A DNA stretch of 6,504 nt from Candidatus Bathycorpusculum fermentans (lineage in GTDB: Archaea; Thermoproteota; Bathyarchaeia; Bathyarchaeales; Bathycorpusculaceae): the NCBI GenBank assembly GCA_009787175.1, contig WRGM01000086.1, forward strand, positions 1 to 6,504, written 5' to 3'. Shown here piece by piece: positions 1 through 5,484 of the stretch. Numbering within the stretch: position 1 is the first letter of the stretch; every line of letters begins with the position of its first letter. The translations under genes and the position numbers were made by a program. A model generated the notes under the pieces. The model did not search any database. It was not told the DNA's origin and was given only the letters and a program-made list of their open reading frames with translations.

Positions 1-80
1 ATTCCAAATCGTGGGATATGCATACAATTGTTTTTGGTTTACTCATAAATGTACTAGAATTTGGACGTAAACTATTTTGA
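1..80 (+). CDS. Possible C-terminal end of a gene entering from the left edge
   Basis: The frame starting at base 3 is open from the window edge to a TGA at 78-80 and encodes about 25 residues ending in NVLEFGRKLF. Most first-position G codons (gat, gtt, ggt, gta, gaa, gga) fall in this frame, which is the usual coding signature. A strong T-rich stretch (T7-A-T5) follows about 30 bases after the stop, as expected for an archaeal terminator. The product is not recognisable from so few residues. A competing minus-strand frame starting at ATG 85 (ending at the edge with KTIVCISHDLE) is also open, so strand assignment is uncertain. Confidence 0.35.
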   Translation, partial: SKSWDMHTIVFGLLINVLEFGRKLF

Positions 81-107
81 ATCATGACCAAAGCTCAAGC
101 ATAATCT

Positions 108-124
108 TCCTTTTTTTATTTTTA
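108..124 (+). terminator. T-rich terminator after the left-edge gene
   Basis: Seven T, one A, then five T at 111-123 on the plus strand, without a clear hairpin. This fits archaeal intrinsic termination, which relies on oligo-T in the non-template strand. It lies about 30 bases after the TGA at 78-80. Confidence 0.4.
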
Positions 125-153
125 GTTTAAACCCTGTTGAACTTTTTAAGAAG

Positions 154-169
154 TAATTTTTAAAAATTA
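154..169. repeat. 16-bp perfect palindrome over the stop codon of the surface-protein gene
   Basis: The sequence TAATTTTTAAAAATTA is its own reverse complement and contains the TAA stop (160-162, minus strand) of the beta-helix protein gene. It could act at the transcript end or be chance in AT-rich DNA. No long T tract follows on the minus strand. Confidence 0.4.
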
Positions 170-1485
170 GTATTACTGTTTTGTTTTTTCTCTATTTGTT
201 TTATTCTCTTTTGGAAGTAAACAAACAAAGCAACCATGACAACACTCATTGCTACAACAATAAGCACACAAATAACCAAAACATCCCCTACACCCAAACC
301 CCAAATAGACTGCCCATTACCACCATTAGATGAACCACCACTACCCCCATCAGGCAACCCATTACCTCCATTGCCTGAACCACCGCCATCACCATCAGAC
401 GATCCACCGTTTCCATTAGAATGCCCACCATTACCACTCGATGATCCATCATCAGGATATTCTGGGTATATATCATTACCGATAGATTTAGCTGTATTAC
501 CAGAAATCACCACATCTGTCATAGAAAAACGGCCAAAGACTCCACCACCGCGGTCAGCATTATTACCCGTAATTATACCGCCTAACAGCGGTTCACCATT
601 AGGGCTGTAAATACCCCCTCCATCCATAGTTGCCGTATTATATGAAATTTCGCCACCAAACATACTAAACTTGCCCGGCATGGATCCGCCAATGGCTACA
701 GGCCTAGCTACGCCGCCCCCATTACCATCAACTTTGTTACCTGAAATTTTGCCGCCCCGCATCTCAAAAACACTTTGGCTACCTCCGCTGAATACACCAC
801 CACCCAAACCATGGCCACCAATAACCTCGTTATTTGAAATTTCGCCACCAAACATACTAAACATGCCACCAGCATTATACACGCCACCACCCCTACCTGT
901 GGCTTTATTGTTAGAAATTGCACCACCATACAACTCAAAAACGCCTCCCCATATGCAGACTCCACCCCCCTCAATGCGAGAAACTTGCGCATTATATGTA
1001 TATGTGTTGTCGGAGATTTCGCCCTTATACATGATAAACTGCCCATTTTCCATAACATATACACCTACACCCTCCGCGTCATTTGTATGAGTCACAACAA
1101 TACCATCAAGCCGTAGTACTCCATCACCCTCAACAGTAATTGTGCTTGCACCATCTGTACCAATTAGCTTGTAAAATCCCGATGTCTTGTTGCTTGTTAG
1201 GGTGATATCTTTGTTAGCTGAAATAGTAAGGGAGCTATTTGTTAGGGTGATGTCTTTGCCAAGAGCAATAACAATAGATTTGCCTGTTTGTACATTATTA
1301 ACTGCCTCTCTAAGTTCCGTCTCATCATTAACAATTTTATCCACAGATGCTCCTAAGGCAAAACAAGAAACACCGCCATCACTACTAAATACAGAAGCAA
1401 AACAAGAAGATGAAAGCAACACTACAACCAATAAAGAAACCACAAACAAAAACCAACGACGAGAAACACCAAACGTATTAAACAT
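160..1485 (-). CDS. Secreted, membrane-anchored right-handed beta-helix (adhesin-like) protein
   Basis: Predicted cell-surface protein of 441 residues. A TTG start at 1515 is possible, but the ATG at 1485 is preferred: TGGGTGGT lies 7 bases upstream and the N-terminus is then a clean signal peptide (Arg pair at 9-10, hydrophobic run at about 11-26, Ser-Cys-Phe-Ala near 27-30). The middle holds about seven degenerate repeats of 20-30 residues built on GG(E/A/K)IS-N followed by GGGV(Y/F), for example YGGAISNN, FGGEISNN, RGGKISGN and FGGEISYN. These are typical of pectin-lyase-like parallel beta-helices and polymorphic outer-membrane-type repeats. A Gly/Ser/Asn-rich spacer follows, then one membrane span (VLVICVLIVVAMSVVMVALF) and a short Lys-rich tail. 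The body should therefore face outward, tethered at the C-terminus. No catalytic residues are evident. The likely role is adhesion or surface coating. The coding strand is strongly G/T-rich throughout, partly because of Gly and Val content. It is transcribed divergently from the conjugation operon. Confidence 0.85.
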   Translation of the reverse strand: MFNTFGVSRRWFLFVVSLLVVVLLSSSCFASVFSSDGGVSCFALGASVDKIVNDETELREAVNNVQTGKSIVIALGKDITLTNSSLTISANKDITLTSNKTSGFYKLIGTDGASTITVEGDGVLRLDGIVVTHTNDAEGVGVYVMENGQFIMYKGEISDNTYTYNAQVSRIEGGGVCIWGGVFELYGGAISNNKATGRGGGVYNAGGMFSMFGGEISNNEVIGGHGLGGGVFSGGSQSVFEMRGGKISGNKVDGNGGGVARPVAIGGSMPGKFSMFGGEISYNTATMDGGGIYSPNGEPLLGGIITGNNADRGGGVFGRFSMTDVVISGNTAKSIGNDIYPEYPDDGSSSGNGGHSNGNGGSSDGDGGGSGNGGNGLPDGGSGGSSNGGNGQSIWGLGVGDVLVICVLIVVAMSVVMVALFVYFQKRIKQIEKKQNSNTNF

Positions 1486-1522
1486 ACACATAACCACCCA
1501 ATATACCTTTAACAATAAACGT

Positions 1523-1545
1523 TTGATATTATTATTTTTTTTCTT
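1523..1545 (-). promoter_or_regulatory. Probable TATA region of the surface-protein gene
   Basis: Read on the minus strand, an A-rich stretch with AATAATAATATC lies about 45-60 bases before ATG 1485. This would place a transcription start near 1515-1500, giving a short leader that includes the TGGGTGGT ribosome site. The position is approximate because the region is A/T-rich and more than one TATA register is possible. Confidence 0.35.
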
Positions 1546-1597
1546 TTTGTATGTTCATTTGCCCTGGCATTTTTGCTGTCTGTGAAAGGGGTGTTTT

Positions 1598-1612
1598 GGG
1601 CGGTTTAAAAAT
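1598..1612 (+). promoter_or_regulatory. TATA box of the conjugation operon
   Basis: TTTAAAAAT at 1604-1612 is preceded by a G-rich stretch (tttgggcgg). A start of transcription about 25 bases downstream would fall near 1630, just ahead of the GGTGA ribosome site and ATG 1642. That spacing argues that translation of the operon begins at 1642 rather than at the later GTG or TTG codons. Confidence 0.5.
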
Positions 1613-1641
1613 TCTCAGTGCTTAAGGGGTTGGTGACTGTT

Positions 1642-1731
1642 ATGTGGAATATTGGATACAGTTTCGACGAAGAGAGGTTACGTGGTTATGTTTTGTTAGG
1701 TGTGGTTTGGGGTGGTGGGTTATTTGTCTGA
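1642..1731 (+). CDS. 29-residue ORF at the head of the operon, or detached N-terminus of the PrgI-like protein
   Basis: ATG 1642 has the best translation signal of the operon: GGTGA at 1632-1636, five bases upstream, itself just below a TATA box. The reading frame (begins MWNIGYSFDEER, ends VVWGGGLFV) has G in the first position of about half its codons, so it looks coding. It ends at TGA 1729-1731, inside the frame of the next gene, which is open from 1700. Two readings are possible. It may be a tiny hydrophobic-tailed protein translationally coupled to the next gene. Or the G-rich stretch 1708-1719 may carry one extra base that separates the true N-terminus from the PrgI-like protein. No family is recognised. 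Confidence 0.45.
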   Translation: MWNIGYSFDEERLRGYVLLGVVWGGGLFV

Positions 1732-1780
1732 GTTGATACAAACACTTTGGTTTGAGGATACTGGTTTTTTGCATGAGCAA

Positions 1781-2351
1781 ATGTTAGATACACCTGTAGG
1801 CAGGTTTTCTATACGACAAATGTGCCTCTTTCTAGTTTTTGGCCTTTTAGCCTGGATAACTTCTCTTGCTTTTGATGATTTGGTTCTTAAAATTGTGGTT
1901 GCTGGAGCCACATTTTTTACCGGAGCCGCTCTGTTCACAAGAAAAATAAAAACCATCTCACCTGAAGCACACCTACTCTGGTGCTTCAAAAAATTTTTAC
2001 AAACATTAAAACAAAAAAAGACCCCCCAAACAAAGAACAAACAATCTATTAAACCAGCCTCAAAAAACAGTTTACTCTCAACAACAATAAGCATACCAAC
2101 AAAAATTACAAACATCCTAAAAGACCACTCAAGAAAAACCCTCAACAACAAAAACTTTAAAGTAAATATAAACAACAACACCCACTCAAACAACACAACA
2201 ACCAACCAAAAAAGGCTACTTTTACACCTACCCCACACCAAACCACCCCAACCTTTCCCAAATAACCATCCAACCCAAAGACGCTACAGAAGCCATCCAA
2301 CAAATAACAGTAAACACAACCTCCAAAAAAAAAGAAAAGAAAAGAGATTAA
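1781..2351 (+). CDS. PrgI/VirB3-like inner-membrane component of a type IV secretion system (frameshifted)
   Basis: The N-terminal part follows the PrgI/VirB3 pattern: a short TPVGRFSIRQ segment (compare the family's GPFT-RQ), two closely spaced membrane spans (about residues 14-31 and 35-53 from Met 1781), then a conserved-looking SPEAHLLW segment. These proteins sit in the membrane beside VirB4 and usually precede its gene, as here. The frame open at 1700 is followed to about 2207. After the A6 run at 2208-2213, coding evidence moves to the +1 frame: from 2214 to TAA 2349-2351 nearly every G is a codon first base, and the translation becomes protein-like (GYFYTYPTPNHPNLSQITIQ and on, ending in a Lys-rich tail). 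The next gene starts six bases after this stop. The extended Lys/Asn/Thr-rich C-terminus is longer than in bacterial PrgI proteins. The start is uncertain: ATG 1781, TTG 1724 or 1733 after GGTGGTGGG, GTG 1700, or fusion to the 1642 ORF. Read without a shift, the frame runs on into VirB4. Confidence 0.6.
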
Positions 2352-2356
2352 TCAAA

Positions 2357-3490
2357 ATGCAAAAACTAAACCTTAGATCTAAACTTAAACAACAATCCCA
2401 ACAACCCACCTACACCTACGAAGTGTTCCCCGTAAACTATGTCATGCTGCCAAAACAAAAACGCCAAGAAACCCTTAGCCACTTCCAACGCCTCCTAAAC
2501 AGCCTACCCTGCCAAACCACCCTATCAGCAACAAAAACACAAAAAACAATACAAATCACCGAAAACGAACTAACCACCACCTACTACCGCTTCTTCCTCA
2601 AAAGCCTAGAACCTGTGGATTGGCTAATCGAACAATGCAACTTTAAACAACAACCCCTCACTGAATTACCAAAAACAAAAACCACCAAAACCTTCCCAAA
2701 ACACCTTATCCTTGAAAACGACAAACTCCAAAAAACCTTCACCCTATACCAACTACCCGGAAAACTCTTACCCGGATTTATCAGCGAACTCTATGGATTA
2801 TGCGAAAAAGTACAAATAAACATCAACCCCCTCCCACCCGAAACCGCCACCACCCAAATGAGCAAATATCTACGCCTACAAAAAAGCATCCTACTCGCCG
2901 ACCAAACCAAAGGCAGACTACCCAAAGAAGAAACCAAACTCAAACACGACATGGCACAAACCACCTACCAAGGATTAATAACGGGAAGTACACGATTATT
3001 TGAACTAAAAGTTAACCTTACCCTTGAAGCTGACAACCTTGAAGACCTCAAACTAAAAACCAAAAAACTCAAAGACACACTCCAATCCCGATTCATACGC
3101 CTCGACTGCCCCCTATACTTCCAACAAGAACTCACCAACGGCACCACAGGCAAAAAACTAGTAGTAGACACCACAACCCTTAGCAGCTTTTTCCCGTTTG
3201 TCTCCGCAGATTTAATCGAAAGCCCCGGCGGAGTCTTTCTTGGCATCAACCGACTAACTGGTGCGCCCATCGTGTTTGACCCACATATGCGTATGAATCA
3301 AAATGCCATAATTATGGGAAAAAGCGGTGCAGGTAAAAGCTTCACCTCAAAAATCCTCCTAACCCGCTTGCTACAAAAACATCCCAACCTAGCCTATTAC
3401 ATTGTTGATCCTGAGAACGAATACGGAAACGTTGGCAAACTCTTGGGTGCTGATGTGTTAGATGTTACCACAGAGAAGAATTGGGGTTAG
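2357..3490 (+). CDS. virB4: VirB4-type conjugation ATPase, N-terminal part with Walker A
   Basis: This is the first 377 residues of a VirB4/TraE/TraC-type ATPase, the energy motor at the membrane base of type IV secretion. The start is ATG 2357, six bases after the upstream stop and with only a weak purine-rich ribosome site (aaaagaga). The N-terminal domain carries a YEVFPVNYVMLP segment typical of the family. The motor domain begins near residue 300 and holds Walker A GKSGAGKS at 321-328 and the family signature DPENEYG at 351-357. Translation stops at TAG 3488-3490 right after EKNWG, in the middle of the ATPase core. The next ORF continues the alignment exactly (GLDPVQIF). One more G in the GGGG run at 3483-3486 would join them into a 636-residue protein of normal family length. 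Bases up to about 3180 are extremely A/C-rich. Confidence 0.85.
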   Translation: MQKLNLRSKLKQQSQQPTYTYEVFPVNYVMLPKQKRQETLSHFQRLLNSLPCQTTLSATKTQKTIQITENELTTTYYRFFLKSLEPVDWLIEQCNFKQQPLTELPKTKTTKTFPKHLILENDKLQKTFTLYQLPGKLLPGFISELYGLCEKVQININPLPPETATTQMSKYLRLQKSILLADQTKGRLPKEETKLKHDMAQTTYQGLITGSTRLFELKVNLTLEADNLEDLKLKTKKLKDTLQSRFIRLDCPLYFQQELTNGTTGKKLVVDTTTLSSFFPFVSADLIESPGGVFLGINRLTGAPIVFDPHMRMNQNAIIMGKSGAGKSFTSKILLTRLLQKHPNLAYYIVDPENEYGNVGKLLGADVLDVTTEKNWG

Positions 3491-4266
3491 ATCCCGTTCA
3501 GATTTTTAGCGATAATAAGGATACTGCGGCAGGTATTCTTGCAGATTTGGCATGTGTAGAGGGTAATCGAAACTATCAAGAACTACGAAGCATAGTGGGG
3601 GCAAGCCGCGATCTTTTAGAAGTGTATCAAAACAGTCCTCCCAATTTGAAGGATCAACTGGAAACCTTCATCACTGGACCCGACAGCTTCTTAACTATGG
3701 GTCAATCACAAATTTTCTCCCAAAGGATGGTCTTCAACCTAAGCGCTCTACACCGTCAACTTGCCATGACTCAGAGACGAAGCCTAACTTTCCAAGCTGC
3801 AAACATACTAGTTTTCAGCAAAATCTGGCAAATGCTTGACAATCAAAAATTTCTGCCTCTACACATTCCAAAACTGGTAATCATTGACGAACTCTGGCTC
3901 TACACTGCACTGCCTGCGTCAGCTAGTTTTCTTGAAGGCGTCTCGCGCCGAGGCAGAAAACGAAACGTGTTGCTGCTACTAAACTCACAAAGGCTTGCCG
4001 ACATTTTGGAGAATCAGGCTGGTAAAGCCGTTATTGAAAATTGTGCCACGAAGATTATGCTAAGGCAAGACGAGTCCGCCATAAAACTGGCTGGGCAAAC
4101 CCTTGGTCTATCCACTGCTGAAATGGAAACCCTTTTAGAGTTAGAGCAGGGTCAAGGGCTAATCACCGCAGGCGATATCCATCTCCCAATAGATTTCGTT
4201 GCAACCCAGAGTGAATATACGGTTTTTACAACAAAACCCACTGAACGAGCCAACTCAACACCATAG
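3481..4266 (+). CDS. virB4: VirB4-type conjugation ATPase, C-terminal part with Walker B
   Basis: This is the second half of the same ATPase, in the -1 frame. A TTG at 3481 could be called as start, but it has no ribosome site and begins inside the core fold, so it is better read as a continuation. It contains Walker B LVIIDELWLY (Asp and Glu at fragment residues 136-137), the SRRGRKRN basic segment and LLLLNSQ motif that correspond to the family's coupling and sensor region, and the C-terminal pattern ENCATKIMLRQDE to GQGLITAG with the usual hydrophobic ending. All key ATPase residues survive across the two halves, so the enzyme would be intact if the frame were restored. Composition is balanced here, unlike the A/C-rich first part. 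No terminator is obvious after TAG 4264-4266. Confidence 0.85.
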   Translation: MGLDPVQIFSDNKDTAAGILADLACVEGNRNYQELRSIVGASRDLLEVYQNSPPNLKDQLETFITGPDSFLTMGQSQIFSQRMVFNLSALHRQLAMTQRRSLTFQAANILVFSKIWQMLDNQKFLPLHIPKLVIIDELWLYTALPASASFLEGVSRRGRKRNVLLLLNSQRLADILENQAGKAVIENCATKIMLRQDESAIKLAGQTLGLSTAEMETLLELEQGQGLITAGDIHLPIDFVATQSEYTVFTTKPTERANSTP

Positions 4267-4338
4267 ACTGTTTGGAAGCTGGGGTATGATTAAAGGTTTG
4301 AACAGAAGGAGGAGGTGGGCTGTGATTATTTCTTAGGA

Positions 4339-4493
4339 AGGTTATTAACATGTGTTATTGACATAAAATTTGCATTAGGAAAATCATTTCTCCTCCTTTA
4401 ATTAATAGTGTACACTAAAAAAATAATAATTATATGTTAATAACATATGTTTTTAACAAAAAAAGTGTAAAACAAAACATATGTTACTAACAT
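4339..4493. repeat. Array of 13-bp palindromes (consensus ATGTTANTAACAT), iteron- or operator-like
   Basis: Five copies were found by eye. 4339-4351 AGGTTATTAACAT and 4352-4364 GTGTTATTGACAT abut exactly. 4434-4446 ATGTTAATAACAT and 4447-4459 ATGTTTTTAACAA abut exactly. 4481-4493 ATGTTACTAACAT stands alone, with a half-match just before it. Two copies are perfect palindromes around the central base and the others differ at one or two positions. The array ends about 60 bases before the ribbon-helix-helix gene, so it is a likely binding site for that protein. An iteron-type replication origin or a partition site is the alternative. Confidence 0.7.
4406..4417. promoter_or_regulatory. 12-bp perfect palindrome between the two repeat clusters
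   Basis: TAGTGTACACTA is a perfect inverted repeat, directly after an 8-bp palindrome TTAATTAA (4398-4405). It has no similarity to the 13-bp repeat and may be a site for a second regulator. An AT-rich TATA candidate (aataataattatat, about 4422-4435) for the downstream gene lies beside it and overlaps the third repeat copy. Confidence 0.4.
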
Positions 4494-4554
4494 AAATTCA
4501 AAAACAAACAAACAAGCAGAAATAAAGAAAAAGAGAAAACAGGATGGTTTAAGG

Positions 4555-4947
4555 GTGACTCGGCAAGCTAATCCGGATATTAAAGACAATCTGCATGTTC
4601 GCGCTAAAAATGAGTCTGAGCGGCGGCTCATCGGAGATCTCAAACAATTGGCAAGGCAAGACGGTGTCGAACTCTCCGAACTGGTCTTCGAAGGTATCCT
4701 TCTCATGTTCAAAGCTCACCATTGGCCTCCCGGCAATCCTCAACTTCAACTTACAGTTTTTCAAAAAGAACAACCACCCCCAACAAACAACAATAACTGC
4801 ACTTGTGGACAACCAATAGAAGTAACATATGGCTTTTGGACCGACACAACCACTCACAAATCTTGTAAACACTGCTTCAACAAAATCCCCCACCACAAAA
4901 TACAACACTACCAACTAAAAAAACAACCCACAAAAATAAATAAATAA
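4555..4947 (+). CDS. Ribbon-helix-helix-like DNA-binding protein with C-terminal Cys4 zinc site
   Basis: 130 residues, from GTG 4555; AGGATGG seven bases upstream supports this start, and no ATG is available in frame. A short strand (DNLHVRAK, 11-18) is followed by two helices (about 21-37 and 39-56, KQLARQDGVELSELVFEGIL), the arrangement of ribbon-helix-helix regulators such as CopG, MobC and Arc. A striking AHHWPPGNPQLQL segment follows at 54-66. After a Pro/Asn linker there are four cysteines, C82-x-C84 and C104-x2-C107, fitting a small zinc ribbon. Proteins of this shape serve as plasmid copy, partition or relaxosome accessory factors. The 13-bp palindrome array just upstream suggests autoregulation. 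The last third of the gene turns strongly A/C-rich and ends in a TAAA tandem repeat. The DNA-binding fold is inferred from pattern, not from a family match. Confidence 0.65.
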   Translation: MTRQANPDIKDNLHVRAKNESERRLIGDLKQLARQDGVELSELVFEGILLMFKAHHWPPGNPQLQLTVFQKEQPPPTNNNNCTCGQPIEVTYGFWTDTTTHKSCKHCFNKIPHHKIQHYQLKKQPTKINK

Positions 4948-4956
4948 ATAAATAAA
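4937..4956 (+). repeat. (TAAA)5 tandem repeat at the gene end
   Basis: Five perfect TAAA units cover the last codons and the TAA stop (4945-4947) of the ribbon-helix-helix gene. A change in unit number before the stop would change the final residues, because the unit is not a multiple of three. Confidence 0.6.
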
Positions 4957-5256
4957 CAGAACGCCTAACATATATGAACAATAAAAAGGCACAAATAGAG
5001 TCAACTCAAAATAGAGTACAAAAATTTAACCCACCCGATTAGAAAAACGCTGATTTCACAACACAATTTTATTTTCAATGCCTCCTTCAGAAAAATATAC
5101 TAGTTTTACAAGCCAAATGGCACCAAAATTCTTGAAAAAGGGCAAATCTTTGCTTCAGAAAGCTTTTCTATAGTGTCACACACAATAAAATACGCCCATG
5201 TTAACTACCACATACATAGAAACACATCGAGTATACCTGAGCACATATAACAAAGA
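4948..5256. other. Intergenic stretch without a convincing gene
   Basis: About 310 AT-rich bases. Two tiny ORFs exist on the plus strand (ATG 4974 to TAG 5042, 22 residues; ATG 5078 to TAG 5173, 31 residues), but neither has a ribosome site or a recognisable product. A short direct repeat, AATAGAGT, occurs twice between about 4995 and 5020. No RNA gene was recognised. Confidence 0.5.
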
Positions 5257-5268
5257 TTTTTATATTTT
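5251..5268 (+). promoter_or_regulatory. TATA box with upstream BRE-like element
   Basis: CAAAGA followed by TTTTTATATTTT is a good archaeal BRE plus TATA combination. Transcription would start near 5290 and give a leader of about 20-25 bases before ATG 5313. Confidence 0.55.
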
Positions 5269-5312
5269 GATCTACCATCATAATCTATACTTCAAACATG
5301 TGGTAAAGAAAA

Positions 5313-5459
5313 ATGGCGAAGCCCTATCCAATTCCAGTTTTAGACAGAAAAACCTTCGAAGAATTTGAACGTCAAATTAAGAAGGATCCTACACCATTAC
5401 AGAGTGAAATGATGGAAAAAGGCATCGCTGTTTACAATAAAATTGAACAAAAACAGTAA
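5313..5459 (+). CDS. Small uncharacterised protein (48 residues), possible antitoxin-like partner
   Basis: The ORF starts at ATG 5313 with only a weak ribosome site (tggtaaag) and ends at TAA 5457-5459. The protein begins MAKPYPIPVLDRKTFEEFER and is mostly helical, charged and soluble, with no membrane span or cysteine. A well-placed TATA box lies upstream, and codons look coding (frequent gaa, gat, gcg, ggc). It lies 25 bases before a GNAT-type reading frame, and the palindrome 5455-5480 sits between the two. A short protein followed by a GNAT gene with an operator-like palindrome is the layout of GNAT toxin-antitoxin pairs, so antitoxin is a reasonable guess. The family itself is not recognised. 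Confidence 0.6.
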   Translation: MAKPYPIPVLDRKTFEEFERQIKKDPTPLQSEMMEKGIAVYNKIEQKQ

Positions 5460-5480
5460 ATTACGTACGTAAGGTTTACT
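5455..5480. promoter_or_regulatory. 26-bp operator-like palindrome between the small gene and the GNAT remnant
   Basis: The core TTACGTACGTAA (5461-5472) is a perfect 12-bp palindrome. It is flanked by AGTAAA on the left and TTTACT on the right, also complementary, with two extra G on the right side. The left arm covers the stop codon of the small gene. It could be a repressor site or an mRNA hairpin. Confidence 0.55.
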
Positions 5481-5484
5481 GGAT

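Noticed and set aside
1..85. Minus-strand ORF from ATG 85 to the left edge
   Set aside because: Fewer first-position G codons than the plus-strand frame, and the T-rich terminator at 111-123 fits a plus-strand gene; still possible.
236..1090. Plus-strand Pro-rich ORFs (236-610, 671-1090) and other minus-strand frames (288-476, 708-1064)
   Set aside because: Shadows of the Gly-rich repeats of the minus-strand beta-helix gene; GGN codons read as Pro on the other strand. No ribosome sites.
1187..1585. Plus-strand ORF of 132 codons
   Set aside because: Antisense to the 5' half of the beta-helix gene and runs through its promoter; low-complexity ending.
1720..2241. Minus-strand ORF of 173 codons
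   Set aside because: Antisense to the PrgI-like gene; stop-free because the plus strand is A/C-rich there and its minus strand has few stop codons.
2800..3270. ORFs 2800-3003 (+) and 2965-3270 (-)
   Set aside because: Lie within the VirB4 coding frame, which has clear family motifs; products are low complexity or antisense.
3478..3490. Programmed -1 frameshift in VirB4
   Set aside because: No X-XXY-YYZ heptamer and poor codon-anticodon re-pairing; no clear downstream stem noticed.
4437..4914. Minus-strand ORFs 4437-4712 and 4549-4914 and plus-strand ORF 4595-4819
   Set aside because: Overlap the RHH/zinc protein gene, whose frame has a ribosome site and conserved-looking motifs.
4974..5173. 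Two small plus-strand ORFs (22 and 31 residues)
   Set aside because: No ribosome sites or recognisable products; expected by chance in 300 intergenic bases.
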